A model generated the notes under the pieces. The model was not told the DNA's origin. It searched no databases and saw only the letters and a program-made list of their open reading frames with translations. Below, piece after piece: positions 1 to 11,384 of a stretch of DNA of 64,000 nt. This stretch comes from Callipepla californica brunnescens (taxonomy: Eukaryota; Chordata; Aves; Galliformes; Odontophoridae), in contig JALIRH010000002.1 in NCBI GenBank assembly GCA_023055505.1, positions 54,059,733-54,123,732 on the forward strand, given 5' to 3'. The position numbers were made by a program, and so were the translations under genes. Every line of letters begins with the position of its first letter. Position 1 is the first letter of the stretch.

Positions 1-359
1 AGACCGTAACATCTTGGGTGACCAGAGGGTTCAGAGGTTCACTGTCAAGCAGAAACTGAGTATGATGTAAAATAGCAGGCAGGGTCCAGCAGTCTAGGGT
101 TGGCAGCAGGAGGCCCACTAGATAATTGGCACCTTCATGTTTGAAGTTCAACCTGGGTGCAGTGTATGGAGAAGCAGCCTTTTCCAGCAGTAACTCTGGG
201 GTAGGGAACAGGAAGATAAACAGTACACAGAATTAGTTTGTGTATGATAGAATATAGCAACAATTGCATATCATGAAACAAGATGGTAGAAAGTATGCCT
301 TACTGTAAGTCTTGGCTCTTCCTTCTTCATTTAGGTACAGTCAAGTCACATAACTGCTT

Positions 360-737
360 GTGTTAACCTTTTTAAGGTTACAGCTAGTGAGGAATTGCCT
401 GTACCATTATATTTCTGAGGAGAGGGACCTGGGTGTCCTGGTGGATGACAGGCTGGCCATGAGCCAGCAGTGTGCCCTGAAGACCAAGGCCAATGGTATC
501 CTGGGGTGCATTAAAAAATGCGTGGCCAGCAGGTCAAGGGAGGTGATCCTCCCCCTCTACTCTGCCCTGGTGAGGCCTCACCTGGAGTACTGTGTCCAGT
601 TCTGGGCTCCCTGGTACAAAAAAGACAGGGATCTCCTTGAAAGAGTTCAGCGAAGGGGTACAAAGATGATAAAGGGCATGGAACACCTCTCTTATGAGGA
701 AAGGCTGAAAGACCTGGGTCTGTTCAGCCTTGAGTAA
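360..737 (+). pseudogene. CR1 ORF2 remnant (reverse transcriptase C-terminus)
   Basis: A 125-codon open frame. Residues from about 20 onward match the CR1 ORF2 C-terminal region (motifs listed under the parent CR1). The first ~19 residues are non-CR1 flanking sequence that happens to be open, so the ATG is not a real start. The frame ends at an in-element TAA. No catalytic reverse-transcriptase motif remains because the element is 5'-truncated. It is not a host gene. Confidence 0.85.
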
Positions 738-1082
738 AGAAGACTCAGAGGGGAATTGATCCACATCTATAAGTATATAAGGAGTGGAGGCAAAGGGATG
801 AGGCTGGACTCTTCTCAGCCGCGTGTGGTGACAGGACAAGGGGAAATGGCCACAAACTGAAGCATAGGAAGTTCTGCACAAATGTACATGGGAACTTCTT
901 CACAGTGCAGTGACGGAGCACTGGCACAGGCTGCACAGAGAGGTGGTGGAGTCTCCTCTGGAGATGTTTCATCTTGCCTGGATGCCTACTTGTGCAACCT
1001 GGGCTAGGGAGCTGCTTTGGCAGGGAAATTGTACTCGATGATCTCTAGACATCCCTTCCAATCCCTACAATTCTGTGATTCT
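415..1082 (+). mobile_element. CR1 LINE, 5'-truncated, with broken ORF2 3' end
   Basis: About 670 bp of a Chicken Repeat 1 type non-LTR retrotransposon. From about 415 the + strand encodes the C-terminal region of the reverse-transcriptase [15 protein letters not shown], then [16 protein letters not shown] and [14 protein letters not shown], all familiar CR1 motifs. A TAA at 735-737 stops the frame where intact CR1s continue. The downstream homology (tgcacagagaggtggtgg) is shifted and decayed. The element ends with a CR1-type tail, attctgtgattctg, at about 1069-1082. It is a dead copy, 5'-truncated as most CR1 insertions are, lying sense to the host gene. Confidence 0.93.
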
Positions 1083-4000
1083 GCTTTCTGGTACCAGCTT
1101 TAAATTCAGAGACCAAGTGCACATTTGGGTTGTCAGTTTTAAATTCAGATAGCCCATTTAAAAACTATATCTTTTGATGATAGGATACAATCATTTTCTT
1201 GTGTAATGTGTTATTATTATGTACATTTCTATTCTTTTTTTTTCTTCTTCTCTCTTTGAAAGAGCTCAATATATTTTCTCAAGATTAGCAGTATTCTTAA
1301 AATTATTTTGGAGCTGTTATGACTAGAAGGATTTTTCCAGATCTTTTTTGTTGTTGTTGTGGGCTCCTTGCCAACAGCTGCTGTGGAAAGGAAATCTTCA
1401 TGCGAAGAAGCGTGTGTTCTTTTTGAAGGTTAACCAGAGCCTGCAGAGCACAGCCTAAGCATCTGGCTCATGAGATTAAAAACCATAGAAGGAAAGACCT
1501 GTAAACCTAAGAGAATGAATTTTAGATGTGAACATAGAGCCTAAAAAATTGATCAGTGGGAAAAGCTGTCCTCTTTAGTGATCAAGAAGTGTAAGGCTGT
1601 AGAGAAAATTGATCAAAATCAGACTTGTAGACTTGGCTGAAGGTACTAAAGCGAGTAATGAGAGGTCTGGCAGGTGATTACTCTGAAGGTTATACCTAGG
1701 ATAGATCTTATTAATTATTTTCATTTTTGACCTTACCGCACACACTTTAAAAACAAAATTGTACTTCTGAAAACCTTCTGATGACATGCTGTTGGAAGAC
1801 ACTGTTAGTATGCTGGGGGATTGAAATTCCTCAATAACTGGATAAGACCAAGATCAAGAGCAGTAGAAATTGGATGATGTGTAATATGAGGTTGGGCACT
1901 TGGAGACTAGCAGTATTTTCTGATAACTTTGGAGAGCTTGTTGGGTGGAGGGACCCCAGCTGGTTTCTCCTTCTTCAGTAATGCCTTTATTACAGACCTC
2001 AATGTATTTGCTTATTTGCTGTTTTGAAGTATTTCCCGATGAAGCTTATTAAAAGTAAAATGGAAAGAAAATTTGCTAAGTCTCTATAATGAACTGTATT
2101 TTTGCTTGTGATAGATTTCCACAAGTTTTCTCTTTTAATTAGAAAAAATCTGAGAAAAATCTGAAAGAGTAGCATGGGAAGCTATTTACTCTTTTTTGTT
2201 ATATTTTTTCCCTTTTTTTTTTCTTTGATCTTATCACAGAACATAAGACACCATCCTGTCAGTTTGCTAAACATGTATGTGACATTGCATGACACAAATG
2301 ATCTTTTGGACCGTGTTAGTGACAACTGTATACTAAAAAGGATATCCCGCAACAATTTTTTTGATGATGCTTCAGAATTTGCTTGGAGTAGGCTTCTATC
2401 ATCAGTTATACACAGAAGAAATGTAGGAAACAATCCAGTACTGTTTCCTTAGTTGGAAGTTATCCAAGTATCTTACAAATTTATTGTATATGATTTTCAT
2501 GATTTCCTACATGTGGAAATCTAGCGGTGTGTGTTTCACAACAGTCTGAGGTTGGATTCCAACTCCTTTGGTGAGAAGAAGAATGTTTCTGAGTGAGCTG
2601 AAGGGCTCATCTGGCATACAAAGCTAATAAATCTAACTACAGAGCGTCTGTATTTAAAAATATAAAACAAATAATGACAAAGAACAATTAACAGAACCTT
2701 ACAGTATGGAAGCACAATGACACATTTTTTGAGGGGCTAAATTTGGCAGAATTGCATGCCATTATTTCCTCTCTACCTTGTGGGTCTTACTGTAGAAGGG
2801 AGACTTTGTTGTGTATTTTAATGTTTTTGGTTTTTTTTTCCCTTATAATTTGGAATAACTTTTAATATCCTCTCATAGTTTGTTAGAGAAAATAGTAATT
2901 TTATGTATCTGTGATTCTGTGCTCTCTGTATGAATTACTGCAGTATTACTTAAAGTCGTTTGCTGTAAGGTGATTCAGATTTCTTTTTAAGTCAAGTCTA
3001 AGAAAATATCTGTAAATTAGCACTAATGGTCAGCGTGGCTGGAAGAGAAACTCTTTCATGTTTGGAATTGACTGTAAGATTGAACTTACCCCAATTTATT
3101 GCAAAGTCAATATTCAGCTTAAAAATTAAAAAGGTTAATAATTATTAGGTTTTCAGAAGAAAGTAGTAGTGTTATGACCTGCCTAACATCACACAGCTAC
3201 AAAAATGCTATAAAATGATTTTTAAGCTTATATTTATAGTGAGTAGATGGCTTATTCCTTTATCTCACTACTTACGCATCCACGAACTGTTAATTAATAC
3301 TTTTGCAGTAATTACAGAATATTTTAAATAGACATTATTCTTCTGAATTTTAAAAGATCAGGATTTTTTTATTAATTTAAAAGGATAATAGGACTGACCC
3401 ATACTTTGATCAACTCTTTCATAAAGAGGTGCTTTTTTAGATCATTTAAATTTTTACATTTTGATTGCATGGAATAATAAAGCCTTACATTTTCTTCATA
3501 CATTTTCCCATTTACTCTTCTAAGCTGGGTCACCGTTGTATCAAAGAAGGTCACTGTTCTCCATAAAAAGGTGAGCAATTGCCTGTTAGTACTGATACCA
3601 GGGGAACTTGTGTCCTAGTTTTTTTGTCTTCTGGCATGGATTTTTCTCCATACAGAAGGCTGAAGCTTGTAAGATAGATTTTCATTCCATTTAGTTTTTT
3701 CTTCTTTTCCACCTTCTTTGTTTCACGCCTGAGAACGTTTAACCCAAATGTTTAGGTGCCTCTTTGCAGTGGAGCTCCTCTCAGCACCCTTGGTGAGTGG
3801 CTGCTCTGGAGCAGAGAAGAAACTGAAGCACCATTAGTAGAGGAGCAGTACAGTGTGCAGAACTCATATACTACGATAGCACATTTTAGTATACTAGCTG
3901 ATACTATTGAGAAAGACACTTAGGTTTGAGGCAGTTCTAGTGCTTTCTCAGGTCTGAAACCTTTGAGAGGAGTGGAGATCAGTTGCCTTTGAGTTAATCT

Positions 4001-6101
4001 GATTAGGCTTATAAGAAGAGTTGGGAGGAATTATGGTTGCTACTTTTGGAGTAGAGGAGTGATATTGACAGGAGAGGAAACAACAGAAAACCTAAGAGAG
4101 GTAGAAATCAAAGGTCCCAGAGAATTCCTGCAGGACACCCATTGCTGGCTGTGTGATCTTATTCCAAGGTCAGCTCCCTGCAGGCAAGCAGCACGCTGCC
4201 AAGGAGATGCGTACATTTGGACTGGGGAAGTGAGGGGAAAGGCATAGCAAGCTGTGAGATGAGATAGAAATAATAACTATCGTTAAAAACCTGAGTTGTT
4301 GGCATTTAATTTGAAACCGTATCAAAAATCTTTAATGCTTAAATCTTTTCCTCTTTAAAATTCAAGTTAATTTTAATGTGATGTTAATGTAGTATGATGT
4401 ATAAGATTACATGTGTTCTTATTATTATTTGAAGGTGCATATGAGAAGCGTGCCTTGGTTGGTTCATTATTTGCAATACTATCCTTGGATTTCCTTGCAT
4501 TCCCATTCTTAAGATAGCTTTTAACATAATCCCCTGTAGGTTTTTTCTTATTTGTTTTGTTTAAAAGCAAAAAATAGAGATAGCAGTGATTTTAACTGTA
4601 CTTAAGGCACTCAGATAACAGCTGACTCTGAATAGTTAGTTGTGGTGCAAATAACACTGAGTAAATAGGTTATTTTCCTTTGACATGGCTAGATTGATTG
4701 ACTGAAAGCTATGTTTGTTCAGGAATTTTGCTAGACTGCACAAATGTTGAAGCTGGAGGCACAGATGCTGGGTGAAAGGAACTGCCCGTCTGTTCCTGAT
4801 TAAATGTGCCTTATGGACTTGAGTGGCTGATTTCTAGTAAACTATTTGTTTGTAAATCTGTATATATGGGTTATTCACTTACATACCACAGAAATCATGA
4901 CGCAGTTCACAGAGCTGAGTAGGTTATACAAATATTTCCACAGGTTGCTTGCATCTAAGTAACTTGATCAATGCCCATGGACACTCTCACCTGTTCCACA
5001 TTAAGGTGTGTAAGAACACCCTTAATTTTCTTTGCCTTGCCTTTGCCACAGCTGTTTGACCTTTTCTTTCTGTTGACTGAGTAACAAGAGGTGTGGAGGG
5101 AGCAGCAAGGTTTTTTTGACTGCAGTAAGAACAGAAGCAAGCTGCATCTGATCAGGATGGCTCTTTTGTTATTTGGTTTTGCTCTGTATTATTGGTTACT
5201 TTTAAATTTTGTGTAGTATTCTTTTTCCTCTTTGAGTTGCTTCCAAATGCAACTTGCCTCACAGATGTTTATGTCATAGTAGGTAGGTGAACAGTATTTG
5301 AAATCAGAATACTGGCTAATGTTATATATATTCCTGAGTAGCTCACAGGTTTATGTGTGTTCAAACGTGGTATTAATAAACCAGAAGAAAACAATGCATA
5401 GAAATTTAAGGCAAATTCATAAGTGGTAATGAGGGACTCTTAACTATCTATATTGTTTCCTGAGGTTAAGCATCAGATTTTATTTGGGTGTTTATTTATG
5501 TGAATAGCAACAGAATCAAAGTGAGCTTTGTTCTGTCCTTCATCATGCTATTTGTTCTAAAAATAAGTTCTTATGTCTCTTTTAGAGTAAAACCCAGTAA
5601 GTAAGTGCGGCAGATTATAAAAAAGGAGTGGAGTCGCTCAAAATAATCTCTGTTTAATTTAGTGATGTGAGGAGCATTTCTTGGTGGTGGTGCAGTGAAT
5701 AGTGTGATTAAAAACCTGTTTGAGCCTCAGCTGTGGACCTGTGAGTCCTGCTTTATTGTGAAGTCTGGCTGTAAGTTTTTGCCATTGTTGAAGTTGAGAC
5801 TTAAGAGAGACAGGCTGAGGATTATTAACCATATAACTCAGTGTGTATGAAATGTAATGTTTTAATGCATCCTGTGCTCTTAGTCATGTGACCTAAACTT
5901 TGAAAAATAATAATAAAAAAAAAATGAAGCATGATTTCTTGAGAAAAAACTAAATATCAATGGATTTTAAAAAGCAATTGGAATGTTAACAGTATTACAC
6001 TTCACAGTGTAAGGGTGTTTACTCACCCTTGGTGAGGAAAATTTACTTTTAGGAGAATTTAATGATATCTTGCAGGAAAAAAAGGAGAAACAACATCCTG
6101 C

Positions 6102-6105
<4 letters not shown>

Positions 6106-6135
<30 letters not shown>
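6106..6135 (+). repeat. (T)30 homopolymer
   Basis: Thirty uninterrupted Ts. No LINE or SINE body was recognised next to it, so it reads as a simple repeat rather than a retroposon tail. It is long enough to vary in length between individuals and to suffer sequencing error. Confidence 0.95.
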
Positions 6136-6359
6136 CAGTTTGTGCAGTTGATAGTAATGGAGGAACTTAAGAGATTTAGTGGTTTGCTTCAGATCTCTGC
6201 CTCCAGATCCAGACATTTTAAAGCAGTGGAGTTCCCATATATCACATAGGTACAGATAGCTTTTGCTAGCTCTACCCATGATGCTGAAGCGGAGTATCTT
6301 TCAGGTTTTATTTTGGAGTGGGCAAGTGCTGTCATTTATTTCTTAAGTTTCTCCCCTCC

Positions 6360-6381
6360 TTTTTTTTTTTTTTTTTTTTTT
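6360..6381 (+). repeat. (T)22 homopolymer
   Basis: An uninterrupted T tract of 22, about 225 bp downstream of the first T tract, again with no recognisable element attached. Confidence 0.95.
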
Positions 6382-9300
6382 AATTGCTAGGGGTTTAAAC
6401 TTTGTACTGTTCATGCAGAGATAAAAGGCCTAAGAATGTGATCTAGAAGTAGATGCAGTAGTGGTATTAAGCAATATTGCTGTGATGGAATATGTGATAT
6501 TAAATATTAGGCAAAGCACTTTACTGAAAGAAAGGAGAATAGCAGTAGATGGATAGTAATGTTTGCTTGCAGGCAACTAAATACTGAATATATATTAAAC
6601 TACATTTGTCTTTAAAGGAGAAAAGAGTACTTGAACTCAGTATACAATAGAACCTTTACAAAGCAAATATTTTAGCCAGCGTGCTAAGTGTAGGGTGTTG
6701 TGTCACAAGCAATGTAGCAAGACGCATTTTCTAAATAGAAAGTGCTTACAGTTTCTGTGATCTCTTACAAGCTGCAAAGTGAAATCAGTGACACTGTTCC
6801 TAGCACTGAATTTCCTCTCTGGACTTTGTAGTTGGTGTACGTCTCATGAAAAGTCTGTAGAGCAAAGCAGAGCATTTGCTCAGGCATGCTGTTGCTGGCT
6901 CTGATCTAACAAGGGCAGCCGTAGCCTGGTGCTCTTGGCTTTGCTGGGTACCAGGCTGCTACGGGCCCTTCACTGAACTGAAGTGGCTTCCTTCATGTAG
7001 CACATCATCTCCTGTCACCTGTGCTAGCTACACGTGTGTGTCACTGCAGACAAGATACTTGACATGTAACTGAAGGGAAAAAGATGTGATATCGTTGCAC
7101 TGACAAATAGATCAGCTCCACCCAGCCTCTGACTCTCTCTGCTCTTTATGAATGCCCCAGCACTTCTTAGTTTGTGAGGGGAGTCTTTGTAAATGCATAA
7201 TACTTTATATCACTTGCTTGCTTGGAAGCTGGTTGTCAGTCAATGCTTCATGCATCAGGCTGTCTGTCTGCCTCTGGGTGTTGAAATTAAGTGTGATATA
7301 GCCAGTGCTCAGCAGACCTGGATGCAATTCATCTGGGCATTCAGACACAGAAAAATGCCTTGCAAGTTTGCTGTGCTCTTCTAATTTCTGTAAATCCATG
7401 TCTGGGTTCCATTAGCACATAATTGCAGTTGTTCTTAAGATCCCCTTGGAAAACAGTTTGACCAAAACAGCGTATCTGCTGTTCCCTACTTGAATGCATT
7501 TCAGTGCTGGCAAACCAGCCGCGAAAGAGATTTGTCTGCACATCTAAGTAAAAGCCAAGGACTTTTTGGTCAGAAGAGGTAGGATTATGTGAAGTCTCTC
7601 TGTGCCCCAGGTTCACTTTCCTTGGGCAAATTACTGAAGTCAGCAATTTCAAACTTAGGAGACTGGAGTTAGGTGTTGACAGCCATCTTTAAGTACCTAA
7701 ATAAGTGGTCTCATTTTAAGAGGTCCTGAGCACACAATTCTTTTTGACTTCAAAAGAAGCTGCAAGTGCTGTGTCCACTTTGATTAATTGAAAGGCTGAC
7801 CATCAAAGTGAAATTATGTTGCCAAGCTAAAGGAAAAGAAATAAAGACTTAGCACACTGTATAAATCAATCGCAGATCAGGGTTTACTGGGTACAGAATG
7901 TATAGCATCTTATGTGCCCTTTTGTGCTTTCTGAATCTCACTGGGCCCAAAATCTACAATGGAAAACCCTGCGTGATTTGTGAAATATGGTAATGCCCAG
8001 AAACATTTGCCAGTTTAGCCACTGAAAAACAGATATGGCTGCTCAAAATTTATACTGTTTGCTAGGGCCTCGGGTGAAAGGAAGACGAAATTTTAAAATG
8101 CTTATTTTTTTTCATTTGAAGGTAATGTCTTAAATCCATGAGAGATGAACAACCTACTACCTTCACCTACTTTGATCGATCTGTCTTTGAGGCATGATTT
8201 ACACCTTATTATAGTACTTCAGGTTATGGCCTCTGTTCCTGAAAGTTTTGTGGAGATAGGTGTGTCAGGAGGAAAAAAAGAACAAAAAAAAAACAAACTC
8301 TGATGTGTGCCCTGATGGAGAGAAAGGATCCAGTATATACGTGCACGTTGCTTGTGTTTGTTAGTCCTCACAGCCAAAGGAATGCTGTATGCAGTGAAAG
8401 CTTCAGCTGAACGTTGAATCGCTCATCAGGCATAGAACTATGAGAAGCCAGAATTTGCTAACACTGCTGTTCATTGAGTTGTGGTTTTCTTTAGGGTTTG
8501 GTTTGGTGGTTCTTATCACGCTTTGTGGGTTATCAGCACATCCAGACAAACTGCAGTGCAAGGCTTAAACATGATGTTTTTGTTAGAGCTGCATATTTTA
8601 TGTAGATGTGGTAATGTGGACTGGGGAATAAGCAGTGATATTCCTCAATGCTGGTGCAAGTTTAGCTCAAAAAGGGTGATCAGTAATGAGTAATAAAAGA
8701 TGCCACTGTCTTCCATAAGTGCCTCACCTTGCTCATCTCTCAGCTCCTTGTCACCACCTCCTATGTACAAGTCCCCAGCAGTGCTGTAGAGCTCTATAGT
8801 GCATCTTCTATTGATAGGGCTGCCACCACATATCTGTGGGTGGGTAACCAGGACTTGCTTCAGCCCTTCCTGCCTGGCCTTCAGGTCAGTGAGGTGTGTG
8901 TGGGTCTTTTATCTTTGTTCTCTCCAATACTTCTGTGTGCACCTGAAGGCCAGATGATAAATTTTTGTTACGGCTCTTTTATATTGCTGAAATACACTGC
9001 TGTTAAGTCAAGCAGCATGAGTGATTATTAAAAATAATTGTTTGTTTATGTGAATATGACAGTGAAATAGGTTACACAGGCAAAGTGACCCAGTTATTCA
9101 GGTTTTGAACATGTAGAGATGTGCTATCTTGCTGCATCTCAAGGAAGGAAGACCTTTTATTCTGAAATACTGAGTAAGTTTTTAATGCTTTCTTTTATTC
9201 TTTCATTTTGTAGTGCTTGTACTCTGATGGGGAACCACGGGAGAGTTCACTGATGTGTGGTTCATGTTTTTCTCTCTAGAGAATAGAGCTGTTGTTACAG

Positions 9301-10552
9301 TCTTAGTAGGTATCCGTTTCCTGTGATGAATGCTGATCTATTCAGATTTTCCCACCAGAAAGTTTAACCAGGTGTGAGTGAAGTGATTCCACTAGGTCTA
9401 AACCTTTCTTGTCCATTGCTAGTTGATGTTTTCAGCTTTAAAATGTATTTTTGGGTTTCCATTTGGATTGCTACAGCCTGCGTCCTCACACTTGCACACA
9501 AATGTTATTTGAAATGATACAGATAGCTTCAAAAGTGACATTAGCCCTTCAGAATTTCTCTGAAATACTTGGTTAAAATCAGAAACTACCTAAGCAGATA
9601 TTCTCAAACATTGGGTTGTTTGTCTGACTCTGGTGTTTGTAGTTTATCCACTTTAAATTAAAAACAAACATCAAAAAAAGAAACCTGAAACAAGAAATAG
9701 CAGAAAAACAGAAGAACCTGTGTGACTGAGCTGCATATTACTGTTTATGTAGTTTCTTTCTCTGCCATGTCTGTTTCTGTAGTTGAAAAACAAACTAATA
9801 TAGCAGTGCATGGATCTGGAAAACCAAGACTACTGCTTCTTGCTGTTGTGCCGGAGCAAGCACTCAGTATGTTTGCTCTGAAGTTCTGTGTCGTCCTTCT
9901 GTGTGTGTATCTCCCATGACAGACCTTTATTGCACACCTCAGGGTCAACCACTGTGTGCTGGCATTTTTATTTTATTTTTTTTAAGATTATGAAATTGAT
10001 TCCTACAGTCATTTTTAAAGTATCAGGCTACAGCCCAGTCTCCATACAGTAACTCCAGCCCTAAGGGAGGCTGGCTTGGAGACTATACGGAGATCTCCAA
10101 GCAAGGTTTGGTCACTTCTCATTTCCATGTGAAATCTAGTGAATGACAAGCTGTTTTTAAAACATAAAATGTTTTGTTTGAATAATAAAATTATGCTTTC
10201 TTTAAAGACTGTGGATTTTTCCAAAAGGAAGCATTCTAAGGAAGTGCAGAATTCTGCCATGTTTCCCGCCTTCCTGGCTCATAAATTTTCTGGGGAATTC
10301 TTGGGAGTTTTCTCCCAGGTATTTTTTTGGAGTTTGCAGCCTCCAGGGCTTTTATGTCCCTGTGCAATTGGAACACAGGCCTGACAGCAGGTCCTTTTGA
10401 GAGTTCTTGCCCTCATTGAAGGAACTCCGTCAGAAGTGAATTTCTGATTGGGAAATGAAGGAACTGGAGCTTCCATTGTGAATCCTGAATGGGATCCTTC
10501 TTTTCTGAAACTGAATTTTGCTATGGTTTGTTGAGCTGGTGAGCGCAGTCTG

Positions 10553-10606
10553 GGCTGGATGTTCATGATCCTTGAGGTCCTGTCCAATCTGGGCCATTCT
10601 GTGATA
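10553..10606 (+). mobile_element. CR1 3'-end fragment (short)
   Basis: The sequence gggctggatg, then cttgaggtcctgtccaa and gggccattctgtgata, matches the terminal 50 or so bases of CR1 in sense orientation (the usual ...GGATGATC-TTGAGGTCC-TTCCAACC-ATTCTGTG tail). Only the extreme 3' end survives, or the 5' remainder is too diverged to see. Confidence 0.7.
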
Positions 10607-10822
10607 ATCTTCAAGTTTAGAGACTTTAAACATGGGGATCTTCCAACTTTCCCTCAACCATAAGGCCCAGAAATTGTCTGACACAGGCACAGCCAGCTGC
10701 CTTCCTTGCATTTAGGAGGGACATTGCTGTCTTTTTAGGTATGTGGCTCAGGTGGGTGGCAATTCCCTATCTAGGGACACTTTCTAGATAATGAGAATCT
10801 TATAATTTGGAGCAAAAACCAG

Positions 10823-11231
10823 TTTAGAATCACCAAGGTTGAAAAAGACCTACAAGAGCAATCAGTCCAACCATCCCACCTATCACCAATAGATCTCGCT
10901 AAACAGTGTCCCTCTACAGTGTCCAAACGTTCCTTGGGCACCCCCAGGGTCAGTGACTCCACCACCTCCCTGGGCAGCCCATTCCAGCACCTGACTGCTC
11001 TTTCAGAAGAGTAGTATTTCTTAATGTCCAACCTGAATCTCTGCTGGTGCAGCTTGAGTCCATTCCCTCCAGTCCTGTCACTACATGAGAGGTACATGAG
11101 AGAAGAGGGCAACTCCTGGCTCACTACAACCTCCCTTCAGGTAGTTATAGAGAGCAATAAGATCTCCCCTGAGCCTCCTCTTCTTCAGACTGAACAATCC
11201 CAGCTCCCTCAGCCGTTCCTCATAAGGCATC
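10823..11231 (-). mobile_element. CR1 LINE 3' fragment, antisense
   Basis: The left edge reads agaatcaccaaggttg, the reverse complement of a CR1 3' terminus. Moving right come cagtccaaccatccc, ctgggcagcccattccag, and finally cagccgttcctcataagg, which is the reverse complement of the CR1 [13 protein letters not shown] coding stretch. On the minus strand two open frames keep [14 protein letters not shown] and [22 protein letters not shown]. They are offset from each other, so the copy is frameshifted. It is 5'-truncated, about 410 bp, and antisense to the host gene. Confidence 0.92.
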
Positions 11232-11312
11232 ATTAGAGGTCTTAGAGGTAGTAGAAATAGTTCTAGGAGAAAAACCTGTATGTAAACCAAGATCACATTT
11301 TTTGTTTTTCAG

Positions 11313-11384
11313 GATATTGAAGTAATCTGTGAAGAAAATTGTTGCACAGACATTTTTGTGTTTGTGTTCCTGCGTGCATACAGA
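11313..11384 (+). other. Possible cryptic exon (weak)
   Basis: A strong pyrimidine tract and acceptor (cattttttgtttttcag) at 11296-11312 is followed by 24 open codons (DIEVICEENCC...) and a mediocre donor, A|GTAGGT, at 11385. The length is a multiple of three. The peptide is unrecognised and is not a zinc finger. Decoy exons of this kind are common in long introns, so I regard it as probably unused. Confidence 0.12.

Larger units (their letters stand above)
1083..10552. other. Unique AT-rich intronic sequence
   Basis: About 9.5 kb with no coding exon and no recognised interspersed repeat. It contains only short open frames with no family resemblance, two long poly-T tracts near 6.1 and 6.37 kb, and short A/T runs. 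Nothing else could be supported by eye. Confidence 0.6.

Noticed and set aside
534..972. Two minus-strand open frames of 115 and 75 codons
   Set aside because: They are antisense shadows of the CR1 element at 415-1082.
6049..6279. Minus-strand frame with a poly-lysine tract
   Set aside because: The lysines are the complement of the 30-base poly-T tract.
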